A stretch of DNA of 64,000 nt, taken from assembly GCA_963817635.1 (NCBI GenBank), contig CAWFPR010000014.1, forward strand, positions 186,001-250,000, given 5' to 3'. Made by a program: the position numbers and the translations under genes. The notes under the pieces were generated by a model. The model did not search any database. It had not been told where the DNA came from and worked only from the letters and a program-made list of their open reading frames with translations. The stretch is from CAWFPR01 sp963817635. GTDB taxonomy: Bacteria; Acidobacteriota; Vicinamibacteria; Vicinamibacterales; 2-12-FULL-66-21. Below, piece after piece: positions 1 to 8,516 of this stretch. The number at the start of each line of letters is the position of its first letter. The stretch's first letter is position 1.

Positions 1-663
1 CCCGTCCCTGATCGCCTGGTAGTCCGACTGGTCGTGCGGCTCCCAGTCGTTCTCCCCTTCCTCGATCCAGTAGTACGGCCGGTGCCGCGGATCGATGCGC
101 TCGTCCACCACGGTGACGTGATTGCGCTTGGCCTGCACTGTCGCCCGAGGCCCTTGCGGCCGTCCTTCCGGCACGTTGATGTTGAGGAACACGCGCGACG
201 GCAGCCCGCCGGCGAGCACGCCCAGGGCCACGGCCGCCGCCGCCGCCGCCGCATGCTCGAAGTTGTACGTGCCGCGCGTGCGCGCCAGCGACACGGCGAT
301 GGCGGGAATACCGAGCAGCGCACCTTCCATCGCACCCGCGACGGTCCCGGAGTACGTGACGTCGTCGCCGAGGTTGTGCCCCTTGTTGATCCCCGACACG
401 ACAAGGTCGGGCAGTCCGGAGTAGAGCTGCGAGATGGCGATGTTGACGCAGTCGGTCGGCGTGCCGTCCACCTCGTACACGCCGTCGTTGATCATCTCCA
501 TCCGGAGCGGCCGCCGCAGCGTCAGCGCATGGCCGATGGCGCTCGCCTCGATGTTCGGCGCGACGACGATGACGTCACCGAGACGGCGCAGGGCGTCGGC
601 CAGCACGTGAATCCCGTCAGACCGTACGCCGTCGTCGTTCGTAACCAGAATCTTCTTGTTCAT
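1..663 (-). CDS. surE: 5'-nucleotidase SurE, C-terminus beyond the window
   Basis: SurE is a metal-dependent survival protein that dephosphorylates nucleoside 5'/3'-monophosphates. The leftward frame starts at the ATG at 661-663 and is open to the window edge, so only about 221 residues are visible. The N-terminus has the family metal-site motif NDDG at residues 9-12, followed by a typical SGINKG segment and a YSGTVAGA segment. These are diagnostic for the family. No good Shine-Dalgarno sequence precedes the start. The upstream gap holds a heptamer repeat array and then a small zinc ribbon gene on the same strand. The identification is firm, but the missing C-terminus prevents a length check. 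Confidence 0.93.
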   Translation of the reverse strand, partial: MNKKILVTNDDGVRSDGIHVLADALRRLGDVIVVAPNIEASAIGHALTLRRPLRMEMINDGVYEVDGTPTDCVNIAISQLYSGLPDLVVSGINKGHNLGDDVTYSGTVAGAMEGALLGIPAIAVSLARTRGTYNFEHAAAAAAAVALGVLAGGLPSRVFLNINVPEGRPQGPRATVQAKRNHVTVVDERIDPRHRPYYWIEEGENDWEPHDQSDYQAIRDG

Positions 664-690
664 TCAGTGGGCGCGGGAATTGGGGAGGCG

Positions 691-734
691 TGAGCTCTGA
701 GGTCCCTGCGCCTTGAGCCCTGAGGCTTGAGCCC
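691..734. repeat. Heptamer-period repeat array (TGAGnnn)
   Basis: Seven-base units of the type TGAGCTC, TGAGGTC, TGAGCCC and TGAGGCT follow each other with one or two degenerate units between them. The array lies in the gap upstream of surE. It belongs to a class of seven-base-period arrays also present near 16.7, 28.2, 28.75, 48.5 and 51.95 kb, although the unit sequence differs at each site. Confidence 0.6.
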
Positions 735-799
735 CTTCCGAACCACAAGTATACCAGCGGGCACACCTCCGGCCCGAATGGCGCGCGGAGGGGGGCGTG

Positions 800-991
800 C
801 TACGCGGGGGCGACCGCCGTTCGGTTACAGGCGTCGCAGCGCAGGTACACGATGGGAAGCGACTCGGAACGCCCGAAGATGCGGGACGAATAGCGTCCGC
901 ACCGGGTGCAAAGCTCTCGGTCAGGCCACGCCTTGGAGGCCAGAGCGGTCGACACGCGACGAGGCTGAGCGGGCGTCTGTTTGGGTGTCAT
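800..991 (-). CDS. Small zinc ribbon protein of unknown function
   Basis: This is a 63-residue product if translation starts at the ATG at 989-991. The longer upstream extension is Arg/Pro-rich and looks non-coding. The C-terminal half has two CxxC knuckles (Cys28/31 and Cys52/55) separated by about 20 residues, the spacing of a small zinc ribbon. The N-terminal 25 residues look unstructured and basic. A TAAACT box lies ten bases upstream of the start. I do not recognise the family. It could be an RNA- or DNA-binding accessory protein. It lies between the MFS gene and surE on the same strand, with no clear operon link. Confidence 0.5.
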   Translation of the reverse strand: MTPKQTPAQPRRVSTALASKAWPDRELCTRCGRYSSRIFGRSESLPIVYLRCDACNRTAVAPA

Positions 992-1034
992 GTGTGCATG
1001 CAGTTTACTCGGTTTCACACCGGTCCGCGCATGT

Positions 1035-2201
1035 TTACGCGCGGCGACTTTCGGCTGAGCTGGACCAGGAGAGCGTCGCGAGCAGGATCGTGGCAAGCAG
1101 CGCCAGGCCGCCGCCGGTCATGAACGCGGCGTGCGGCGACACCAGGGTCCAGATCAGGCCGAACAGGAGACTCGCCGCAAGACTCCCGGCCCCGAGCACG
1201 CCGTTGTAGATGCCGAAGGCGGTGCCGCGAACGGCGGCCGGCGCGAGGTCGGCCACCCAGGCCTTCTCCACCCCTTCCGTCAGCCCGAAGTACAGGCCAT
1301 ACGAGAGGAAGATGGCCACCACTGCCCCGCGGGCGTCGAAGACGCCGAATCCCGCATATACAAGCGCGTAGACGACCCAGCCGGCGCCAATCATGGTCCG
1401 CCGGCCAAGCCTGTCCGACAACACGCCGCCCGCGAGGGACGAAGCCACCTTGACGACGTGCAGCGCCGACCAGAGGAGCGGTATCCAGACGGTGGCAATC
1501 CCCAGATCGCTCAGGCGCAGCAGGAGAAACGCGTCGCTCGCATTCCCCAGCGAGAACAGCAGGATGACGGCCATCGCCTTGTAGAAGGGCCGGCCCAGCC
1601 GGACGCGTCCGTCTGCCGGGGCCGGCTTCGCCTGGCTGTGCGCGCCGGGCCGCGGGCGAGCGCGTTCGGGCAGCCTGAGGATCACGAGGATGACGATGAG
1701 CCCCGGAACGATCGTCAGGGTGAAGAGCGTGCGGTAGTCGCCTGGGTGGAAATAGAGATACGCCGAAGCGATGAGCGGTCCGGCGACGGCGCCCGCGTGA
1801 TCCATCGCGCGTTGGAATCCGTACACACGGCCGCGGGAACTCGCGGTGGCGAAATCCGCGAGCATCGCGTCGCGCGGGGCCCCCCGGATGCCCTTGCCGA
1901 GGCGATCGGAAAACCGAATCGCGAGCACCTGGGGCCACGACGTAGCGATCGAAATCAGCGGGCGCACGGCGGACGACAGTCCGTAGCCGCCGAGCACCAG
2001 TTTCTTCGGCGTGCCCCAGCGATCGGAGAGCCAGCCCGAAACGACCTTCAGCACGCTGTTGGCCGCCTCGGCCGCCCCTTCGATGACCCCCAGCGACATC
2101 GCGCCCGCGCCAATCACCTGTGTGAGGAACAGCGGCAGCAGCGGGTACACCATCTCCGACGCCATGTCGGTGAAGAAACTGACCCAGCCAAGCAGCCACA
2201 C
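1035..2201 (-). CDS. MFS transporter
   Basis: A 388-residue integral membrane protein with about twelve hydrophobic segments and MFS signatures. A motif-A-like loop (GWLSDRWGTPKK) occurs near residue 56 and again in the second half (GVLSDRLGRRTM), as expected for a duplicated six-helix fold. The region around DRLGKGIRGAPRD matches a common bacterial MFS subgroup of unassigned substrate. The given start is a GTG at 2199-2201. Homologous-looking sequence (FGLTRPVW) continues a few codons upstream in the same frame, so the true start may be further upstream and partly hidden by an indel. It lies 82 bases downstream of the acyltransferase-like gene on the same strand. The transported substrate cannot be told from sequence. 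Confidence 0.8.
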   Translation of the reverse strand: MWLLGWVSFFTDMASEMVYPLLPLFLTQVIGAGAMSLGVIEGAAEAANSVLKVVSGWLSDRWGTPKKLVLGGYGLSSAVRPLISIATSWPQVLAIRFSDRLGKGIRGAPRDAMLADFATASSRGRVYGFQRAMDHAGAVAGPLIASAYLYFHPGDYRTLFTLTIVPGLIVILVILRLPERARPRPGAHSQAKPAPADGRVRLGRPFYKAMAVILLFSLGNASDAFLLLRLSDLGIATVWIPLLWSALHVVKVASSLAGGVLSDRLGRRTMIGAGWVVYALVYAGFGVFDARGAVVAIFLSYGLYFGLTEGVEKAWVADLAPAAVRGTAFGIYNGVLGAGSLAASLLFGLIWTLVSPHAAFMTGGGLALLATILLATLSWSSSAESRRA

Positions 2202-2283
2202 CGGACGCGTGAGCCCGAATCGATCGGGCTGGAGCGCGGCGCAGGGTCCACGGACACCGGCATTTCGGCGGAAGACGGCCCCG

Positions 2284-3435
2284 TCACAGGCGGAGGAAGA
2301 TCCGGCGGCGGTACATCCAGGCGAGGAGCCCGAAGAGCACCACGAGGTTGACGACCGCGTACAGCAGGGACGCGTTCTTCGGCGCCGCGATGGGGGCGAA
2401 GTAATGCAGATACGCGTAGCGGCTGATCGCGATTGGCGTCCCGTCCGGTCCGGCGACCTTGACGAGCGCCATGGTCTTCACGAGCAGCGCCGAGGCGGCG
2501 AAGAGCGTGATGGCATTGGTTCCGAGGATCACGAAGGGCCTGGTCCAGCCACGCCAGCCCCGGACGTCGATCGCCCAGTAGCAGACCGCGAGGAGCAGGC
2601 AGGCGGCGCCGGCCATGAACACGGCGTAGGAACTCGTCCAGAGGTTCTTGTTGATCGGAAACGCGACATTCCAGATCTCGCCGGCAATGATGCCCGCGGC
2701 GCCGGCCGCCGCAAGGCCCGCGGCCTTTCGCTCGCGCGTGACGCTCGAGCCGAGCCACAGCCCCGCGACGATCCCGAAGAGCGTCGTCGAGATCGCGGGA
2801 ATCGTGCTGAGCAGGCCTTCCGGATCCCACCGCGGCTTCCACAGATGCCCGAGCATGAGCGCGCGATCGACGTAGGCGGCCGAGGTTGCCCTCGGGCGAC
2901 AGATCGCCGGCGGACGCCGCCGGGCGGCGGCACGAGCGTCATGACGAGCCAGTAGGCGATCGCCAGCGCGAGTCCGAGCGACAGCGCGATGGCTCCCTGG
3001 CGCCGGCGATCGCCGCGCGTCACGTGAAAGAACGACGCGGCGGCCAGGTAGCACACGCCGATGCGCTGCAGCACTCCGGGGATGCGCCACCGCGTGACAT
3101 CGAATCGCGGATAGCCGGCGAGGAAGAGGCCAACGCCGACGATGAGTGCCGAACGCCGGAGGATGGCCGATCCAGCTCGAACTCTTCCTCGACAGCGTGA
3201 TCGACACACCGACGATGAACAGGAAGAACGGGAAGATGAGATCGGTCGGCGTCCAGCCGTTCCACTCCGCGTGCTCGAGCGGCCAGTAGATGGTGCCCCA
3301 GTCCCCCGGGTTGTTGACGATCACCATCGCGGCCATGGTGGCGCCGCGGAAGACGTCGAGCGAGACGAGCCGCGTGGAGGTCGCGTGAGCGGAGACGGCC
3401 GTTCGCGCCGTCGTGGTCACCGGCTGGGGCGCCAT
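2284..3435 (-). CDS. DUF5009/HGSNAT-like membrane acyltransferase, frameshifted
   Basis: The N-terminus has the family hallmark RLVSLDVFRGATMAAMV, followed by NNPGDW and TDLIFPFFLFIVGV. These are typical of heparan-alpha-glucosaminide N-acetyltransferase-like (DUF5009) multi-pass membrane proteins that move acetyl groups across a membrane. The reading frame is lost near 3180, resumes in another frame (VGVGLFLAGYPRFD, RIPGVLQRIGVCYL) until about 2925, then returns to the first frame near 2885. So at least two or three indels interrupt it. The ATG at 3433-3435 is preferred to the GTG at 3447, because a TATAGT box at 3448-3453 abuts the GTG. It is divergent from hemH. The acceptor substrate is unknown, and the frameshifts may be sequence errors. 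Confidence 0.72.
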   Translation of the reverse strand: MAPQPVTTTARTAVSAHATSTRLVSLDVFRGATMAAMVIVNNPGDWGTIYWPLEHAEWNGWTPTDLIFPFFLFIVGVSITLSRKSSSWIGHPPAFGTHRRRWPLPRRLSAIRCHAVAHPRSAAAHRRVLPGRRVVLSRDARRSPAPGSHRAVARTRAGDRLLARHDARAAARRRPPAICRPRATSAAYVDRALMLGHLWKPRWDPEGLLSTIPAISTTLFGIVAGLWLGSSVTRERKAAGLAAAGAAGIIAGEIWNVAFPINKNLWTSSYAVFMAGAACLLLAVCYWAIDVRGWRGWTRPFVILGTNAITLFAASALLVKTMALVKVAGPDGTPIAISRYAYLHYFAPIAAPKNASLLYAVVNLVVLFGLLAWMYRRRIFLRL

Positions 3436-3447
3436 GGTGGCGTTCAC

Positions 3448-3461
3448 TATACCGCTATAAT
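3448..3461. promoter_or_regulatory. Overlapping divergent -10 boxes for the acyltransferase gene and hemH
   Basis: TATAAT at 3456-3461 points right and lies eight bases before the hemH TTG start. TATAGT (minus strand, 3453-3448) points left and lies twelve bases before the acyltransferase ATG. The two boxes are separated by two bases, so the two promoters must compete or be mutually exclusive. No good -35 is visible for either. Confidence 0.5.
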
Positions 3462-3469
3462 CACCGGAG

Positions 3470-4441
3470 TTGCCTCACGCATTCGACGGCGTGCTCGTCA
3501 TCGCGTTCGGCGGCCCCCAGGGGCCGGCCGATATCCGTCCGTTCCTCGCCAACGTCCTGCGCGGACGCCGGGTCGCGCCCGAGCGCATCGAAGAGGTCGC
3601 GCATCACTACGAACTCTTCGACGGCGTCTCTCCCCTGACGGCGCTGACCCTGCGGCAAGCTGAGGGGTTACGGACCCGCCTCCGCGAACTCGGCCGGCCG
3701 CTGCCGGTGTACGTCGGCATGCGCAACTGGGCGCCCTACCTGAGCGACACGCTGGCGGAGATGTCGCGCGCCGGCATCCGCCGCGCGGTCGGCGTCGTGG
3801 CCGCGGCGCACCGCAGTTATTCGAGCTGCACCCAGTACCGCGAGAACGTCGAGGCCGCCCGGGCGGCGCTCGGCGCGTCCGGGCTGGCGGACGTCGAGAT
3901 CACCTACGTGTCGGACTGGCACGTCCACCCCGGGTTCGTGGCCGCGAACGCGGCACACGTGACCGCGGCGTTCGACACGCTCGACCCGGCGCTGGATCCG
4001 CGCCTGGTCTTCACGGCCCACAGCATCCCGGTGTCGATGGCCGAGCGGTTCCCGTACGAGCGGCAACTGCGGGAATCGGCGGATGCGATTGCGGCGCAGG
4101 CCGGCCGGCCCGCGTACGACCTCGCGTTCCAGAGCCGCAGCGGGCGGCCCGAGGATCCCTGGCTTGGGCCGGACATCTGCGACTATCTCCGGACGGAGGC
4201 GGCCCGTGGCCTGAAGGCCGCGGTCCTCTGCCCCGTCGGGTTCGTGTGCGACCACGTCGAAGTGCTGTACAATCTGGATGTCGAGGCGGCCGCCGTCGCT
4301 CGGGGGCTGGGCGTCTCGCTGGCGCGCGCCTCGGCGGTCAACGATCATCCGAAATTCATCGAAACGTTGGCCGATGCGGTCGTCCGGACGATGGACCGGT
4401 ACCGCGGCGGGCGCCCACTGCAGGTCGTCGCCGGCCGCTGA
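3470..4441 (+). CDS. hemH: Ferrochelatase (coproporphyrin/protoporphyrin iron chelatase)
   Basis: A 323-residue soluble ferrochelatase, which inserts Fe2+ into the porphyrin at the end of heme synthesis. The N-terminus (VLVIAFGGPQGP) is the usual opening strand. The catalytic His region TAHSIPVSMA is at about residue 182. The conserved acidic stretch DHVEVLYNLD is near residue 262. The length and the Ser/Tyr-rich segment SYSSCTQYREN resemble the coproporphyrin (CpfC) type, but that subtype is an inference. The start is a TTG at 3470-3472 directly after a TATAAT box, which suggests a nearly leaderless mRNA. No other heme gene is adjacent. Confidence 0.92.
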   Translation: MPHAFDGVLVIAFGGPQGPADIRPFLANVLRGRRVAPERIEEVAHHYELFDGVSPLTALTLRQAEGLRTRLRELGRPLPVYVGMRNWAPYLSDTLAEMSRAGIRRAVGVVAAAHRSYSSCTQYRENVEAARAALGASGLADVEITYVSDWHVHPGFVAANAAHVTAAFDTLDPALDPRLVFTAHSIPVSMAERFPYERQLRESADAIAAQAGRPAYDLAFQSRSGRPEDPWLGPDICDYLRTEAARGLKAAVLCPVGFVCDHVEVLYNLDVEAAAVARGLGVSLARASAVNDHPKFIETLADAVVRTMDRYRGGRPLQVVAGR

Positions 4442-4515
4442 CGCAGTTTTACATCCTTAACACCGATCTCGTGCCAAGATCGCACGAGTTTACCTTCTTG
4501 CTCTCGAGGATCTGC

Positions 4516-6332
4516 ATGCGAACCGCGCGATTTGCCCTGTGCTTCGTGACAGCCCTTGCGATGTTCGCGGCCGACGGCCGTGCGCAGATTGTCATCAACG
4601 GAAGCCGGATGGACCTGCCCCAGATGCCCGGCATGCCCAGGGGACAGGTGAAGACCGGCACCGGACGGATCCTGGGCCGCGTCGTCGCGGCCGAGACGGG
4701 CGCCGCGGTCCGCCGGGCGCAGGTACGCATCAGCGGCAACGACATCGGCGCGAAGAGCGCCCTCACCGACGCTGACGGCCGGTACGAGTTCCGTGACCTT
4801 CCCGCGGGCCGCTTCAGCCTGATGGCGCAGAAATCCGGATACATGACGGTGCAGTACGGGCAGACCCGTCCGTTCGAATCCGGGAAATCGATCGAGCTGG
4901 CCGAGGGCCAGATGGTGGACAAGGCCGAGATCGCGATGCCGCGCGGCTCGGTGATAGCGGGCCGCATCGTCGACGAGTTCGGCGATCCCGTCGCCGATGC
5001 GTCGGTGAGCGCGATGCGCTCGGTCTGGAGCAACGGCAAGCGCCGGCTGCAGCAGACCGGCCGCAACTCGCAGACCAACGACCTCGGCCAGTACCGCCTG
5101 TTCGGCCTGGCGCCCGGTGAGTACTACGTCAGCGCAACCTACCGCGGCGCCGACATGGCCATCATGGAGATGGCGATGATCACCGCTGGGGCTGGGGGCG
5201 GGCCGTCGGGTTCGACGCCGACCTCCGGCTATGCCCCGACCTACTTCCCAGGGACCACCAGCGGCGCCGAGGCGCAGCGCATCACGGTCGGCGGTGGGCC
5301 AGGAAGCGCAGGGCACGGACTTCTCCCTCCTGCCGGTGCGCTTCGCGAAGATCAGCCGGTACGGTGGTCAGCTCGGACGGGAAGCCGACAGAGGGCGCCA
5401 TGGTCAGCGCCGTGCCCCGCACGGGCGGCGACATCGCCTTCGGCCCCGGCAGCTCGGCCCGAACCGACAAGAACGGCAATTTCACGCTCTCGAACGTGAC
5501 GCCGGGCGACTACACGCTGCAGACCCGCGCGGTGCAGATCATGACATCGACCGACGGCGGCAACGGCATGGTGTTCACGATGACACGCGTGGTCGGCCCC
5601 GACGGACCGGGCGCCAGCGACGCGGAGTCGGGGTCGGTGCCGGTCACCGTCAGCGGTGAGGACGTCTCGAACGTGATCATCATCACGACCAAGGGCGCGA
5701 CGATCAGCGGACACCTGACGTTCGATGGCGGCGTCAGGCCGTCCAACTCCGGCAACGTGCGCATCCTGGCGATGCCGCTCGACACGGGCGACGGCCCGGT
5801 GTTCGGCGGCGGCGGCGCGGGCGTCGTGAAGCCGGAGGATGGGTCGTTCGAACTGAAGGGACTCACGGGGACCCGCGGGTTCAGGGCTGTCGGGCTGCCG
5901 CAGGGCTGGTCGATCAAGAGCGTCACGCTGAACGGCCAGGATGTCACCGATCACGGGGTCGAGTTCAAGGGCGGCGAAGCCGTCACCGGGCTCGAGATTG
6001 CCGTCACGTCGAAGACGACGCAGGTCAGCGGAGCCGTGAGCGACTCGGGCGGCAAAACGGTGAAGGACTATACAGTCGTCCTCTTTTCAGACGACCCGCA
6101 GAAGTGGACCGCGCCGCAGGGACGCTACATCTCCGGCGTACGGCCCGACACCGACGGGCGTTTCCTCGTCAAGGGGCTGCCACCCGGCGGGTACTACGCC
6201 GTCGCGGTGGACTACATCGCCCAGGGCGAATGGGGCGACCCCGAGCTGCTCGACCGCCTGAAGACGAGGGCCACCCACCTCGATCTCGACGAGGGAGAGA
6301 CGAAGACAATCAATCTCAAGGTCGAGCGGTAG
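4516..6332 (+). CDS. Secreted carboxypeptidase-regulatory-like (Cna_B-like) multidomain protein, frameshifted
   Basis: The start at the ATG at 4516 is supported by a GAGGA Shine-Dalgarno sequence at 4506-4510 and by a signal peptide ending near DGRAQ. The protein is a string of beta-sandwich CarboxypepD_reg/Cna_B-like repeats. The repeats share the pattern G-x-V-x(n)-P-x2-A-V, then TDADGRYEFRDLPAGRF and DLGQYRLFGLAPGEYYV. Such modules are common in secreted and TonB-linked proteins of Acidobacteria. Two indels break the frame, near 5290 and near 5373. In the corrected reading FSLLPVRFAKISGTVVSSDG is continuous, so two single-base insertions restore one product of about 605 residues. Paralogs lie at 13.4 and 15.0 kb. 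Function is unknown and probably extracellular or periplasmic. Confidence 0.78.
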
Positions 6333-6365
6333 GGCCCGGCAGACCGCTGCCGCGCCGGCAGGCGA

Positions 6366-7093
6366 TCACTCGCCCAGCATCTGCGACGGGTCGTCTTCGT
6401 CGTCCTCGACGGGGCCCTGTCTCCTGGCGTAGAGGTAGCCGGCGCCGAAGATCGCCAGGATCAGGCCGAACGAGAACCAGCGGTTCACGTGCAGCGCCAG
6501 GTATCCGATGGCGTTCAGGTACTCGATGAGCAGCTTGGCCGCGACCCACGCGATGATGACGAACGCCGCGTCCACCAGCGCCGGATAGCGCCGGACGACG
6601 CGCAGCAGCTGGCCGATCACCATGCGCATCATGATGATCCCCAGGATGCCGCCGGTGATCACCACCCAGGTCTTCGGCGACATCGCGACCGCGACCAGGA
6701 TTGAATCCACCGCGAAGACCACGTCGGTCAGTTCCACCCTCACGACGGTCGTCCAGAACACGCTCAATCCAAGCAACGCCGTCGCGGGCTTGATGGCCCG
6801 CCGCTCGTCCGCCCCTCCCCCGCCGAAGAAATGGCTGTACGACAGGTACATGAGATACGGCCCCGCCGAGGAGTTTGACCCACGCGAAGGCCATCAGGTG
6901 GACGGCGGCGAGGATGGCAAGGATCCTGAACGCGAAGGCGCCGAGGATGCCGTAGCGGAGTGCCTTGCGCTGCTGGCGGCGCGGGAGGCCCAGGACGAGG
7001 ATCGCGAGCACCAGCGCGTTATCGGCGCTCAGCAGTCCTTCGAGCAGTACCGAGCACGCCGATGGTGATGAAGTCTGTGACGTGAACGTCCAT
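6366..7093 (-). CDS. TerC family integral membrane protein, frameshifted
   Basis: TerC/YjbE-type membrane protein of the kind linked to tellurite resistance or metal-ion (Mn) efflux. The diagnostic EGLLSADNALVLAILV helix is present, and a second acidic helix (ELTDVVFAVDSILVAVA) lies in the middle. This pair of acidic DN/DS helices defines the family. The ATG at 7091-7093 gives the expected N-terminus, but the frame slips near 7045 and again near 6860, where reading GGA-YLMYLSYSHFFGGGG needs one base removed. The protein would be about 240 residues. It is divergent from hspR, and the HAIR-like operator lies in the shared gap. Confidence 0.8.
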
Positions 7094-7110
7094 GCCGACC
7101 CGGCCTCAGA

Positions 7111-7140
7111 CTTGACACGCATCGTGTCAAGGCCTATCTT
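7111..7140 (+). promoter_or_regulatory. HAIR-like HspR operator overlapping a consensus sigma-70 promoter
   Basis: Positions 7111-7131 form a perfect inverted repeat CTTGACA-N7-TGTCAAG. It has the same arm and spacing design as the actinobacterial HAIR element (CTTGAGT-N7-ACTCAAG), which HspR binds. The left arm contains TTGACA (7112-7117), which is followed after exactly 17 bases by TATCTT (7135-7140). The operator therefore covers the -35 and most of the spacer. The hspR start codon is 16 bases after the -10 box. HspR binding here would block RNA polymerase and give classical autorepression. Confidence 0.85.
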
Positions 7141-7156
7141 TGGATCGACGCAACCT

Positions 7157-7498
7157 ATGGCCATCGACCGTCATCTCTACTTTATCAGCATGGCGGCGCG
7201 GCTGCTGGATATGCACCCGCAGACGCTGCGAAAATACGAGCGCCTCGGGCTGGTGCGGCCGACCCGGACGATGGGGAGTATGCGCGTCTACTCCGAGGAC
7301 GAGCTGGAGCGCCTCAGGCTCATCAAATACCTGGTGGACGAGGCGGGCGTGAACCTGGCGGGCGTGCAGCGCCTGCTGACGATCGCCGAGTCGGTGCGGC
7401 GGATCCGGCCGCTCATGAACGAGGAGGCGTCGCGCCCGGACGCGCGGCGGCGGATGGCTCACGAAATCAAGCGCATTGCCGAGATGGTCGGGCTCTGA
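7157..7498 (+). CDS. hspR: HspR, MerR-type heat-shock repressor
   Basis: A 113-residue MerR-family protein. The N-terminal winged-helix region reads YFISMAARLLDMHPQTLRKY, ERLGLVRPTRT and RVYSEDELERLRLIKYL, the classical HspR/MerR DNA-binding signature. HspR uses DnaK or a related chaperone as co-repressor and binds HAIR operators. A HAIR-like palindrome is present 25 bases upstream, so autoregulation is well supported. The ATG at 7157 is chosen because longer readings run into the operator and promoter. The next gene starts two bases after the stop, so hspR is the first gene of the chaperone-protease operon. Confidence 0.93.
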   Translation: MAIDRHLYFISMAARLLDMHPQTLRKYERLGLVRPTRTMGSMRVYSEDELERLRLIKYLVDEAGVNLAGVQRLLTIAESVRRIRPLMNEEASRPDARRRMAHEIKRIAEMVGL

Positions 7499-7500
7499 TC

Positions 7501-8500
7501 GTGGAATTCAAGGACTACTACCAGACGCTCGGCGTCGCCAAGACAGCCTCCGACAAGGAGTTGAAGCAGGCGTATCGGAAGCTCGCCCGCAAGCACCATC
7601 CGGACGTCAATCCGGGCGACAAGTCGGCCGAGGCGCGCTTCAAGGAGATCAACGAGGCGTACGAGGTGCTGGGCGATCCCGACAAGCGCCGCAAGTACGA
7701 CGAGCTGGGCGCCAACTGGCGGATGTACGAGCAGGCCCAGCAGCAGGGTCAGCCGTGGCCCGGCGGCGGCCCGGCCGGCGGGCAGCCCGGGGGCGGCGGC
7801 GCCTGGACGATCAACATGGGCGGCGGACCTGGCGGCTACCGCACCATGTCCGAAGAGGAGATGCACGAACTCTTCGGCAACGAGGATCCGTTTTCCGACT
7901 TCTTCAAGACGTTCTTCGGCGGCGGCGGCCCCCGCGAGGGAGGCCGCACACGGCAGGGGCGCGGCCCGCGCTCGGCCAAGGGGCGCGACATCGAGCACGA
8001 AGTCGAGTTGACCCTGGAAGAGGCGTACCACGGCGCAACGCGCCGCATCTCGATCAAGCAGGGCGGACACGCGCGCAGCGTCGACGTCCGCATCCCGGTC
8101 GGCGTGAAGGACGGCTCGCGCGTGCGGGCGGCCGGCGAAGGGGAATCCGGCGCCAACGGAGGCGCGTCCGGGCGACCTCTACCTGCGCGTGCGGCTCCGG
8201 CCGCATCCCGTGTTCGAAAGAAAAGGCTCCGACCTCTACGCGAAGGTCGCCGTGCCGGTGGCCACCGCGGTCCTCGGCGGCGAAGCGAACGTGCCGACGG
8301 TCACCGGCAGCGTCCGGCTCAAGATTCCCGAAACGACGCAGAGCGGCCAGGTGTTCCGACTGAAAGGACATGGGATGCCGGCGGTCGGCAAGCCGGACGA
8401 CCGCGGCGACCTGTACGCGACGGTGGAGATTCAGCTCCCCCGCTCACTGACGCCGGAACAGCGCCGGCAGTGGGAGGCCCTGGCGAAGCTGGACCGATAG
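7501..8500 (+). CDS. DnaJ-like co-chaperone without zinc fingers (CbpA type), frameshifted
   Basis: The start is the GTG at 7501. Residues 4-70 are a J domain with the DnaK-activating HPD motif (KHHPDVNPGD). A Gly-rich linker and two C-terminal beta-sandwich substrate-binding domains follow (DIEHEVELTLEEAYHGATRR; RLRPHPVFERKGSDLY). The CxxCxGxG zinc finger of true DnaJ is absent, so this is a type II J protein. The frame breaks near 8165, where dropping one G from the sequence coding GGASG restores continuity with DLYLRVRLRPHPVF. The corrected length is about 332 residues. Its place between hspR and clpB matches actinobacterial-type heat-shock operons. It would hand substrates to DnaK and ClpB. 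Confidence 0.88.
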
Positions 8501-8516
8501 CGCCAGGGAAACGCCT

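Noticed and set aside
34..693. A 219-residue rightward frame at the window start
   Set aside because: It is the opposite strand of surE, whose motifs are unmistakable.
5285..5400. Programmed ribosomal frameshifting as the reason for broken genes
   Set aside because: The slips lie in many unrelated genes, in varied contexts without slippery heptamers or downstream structures, and mostly in G/C runs.
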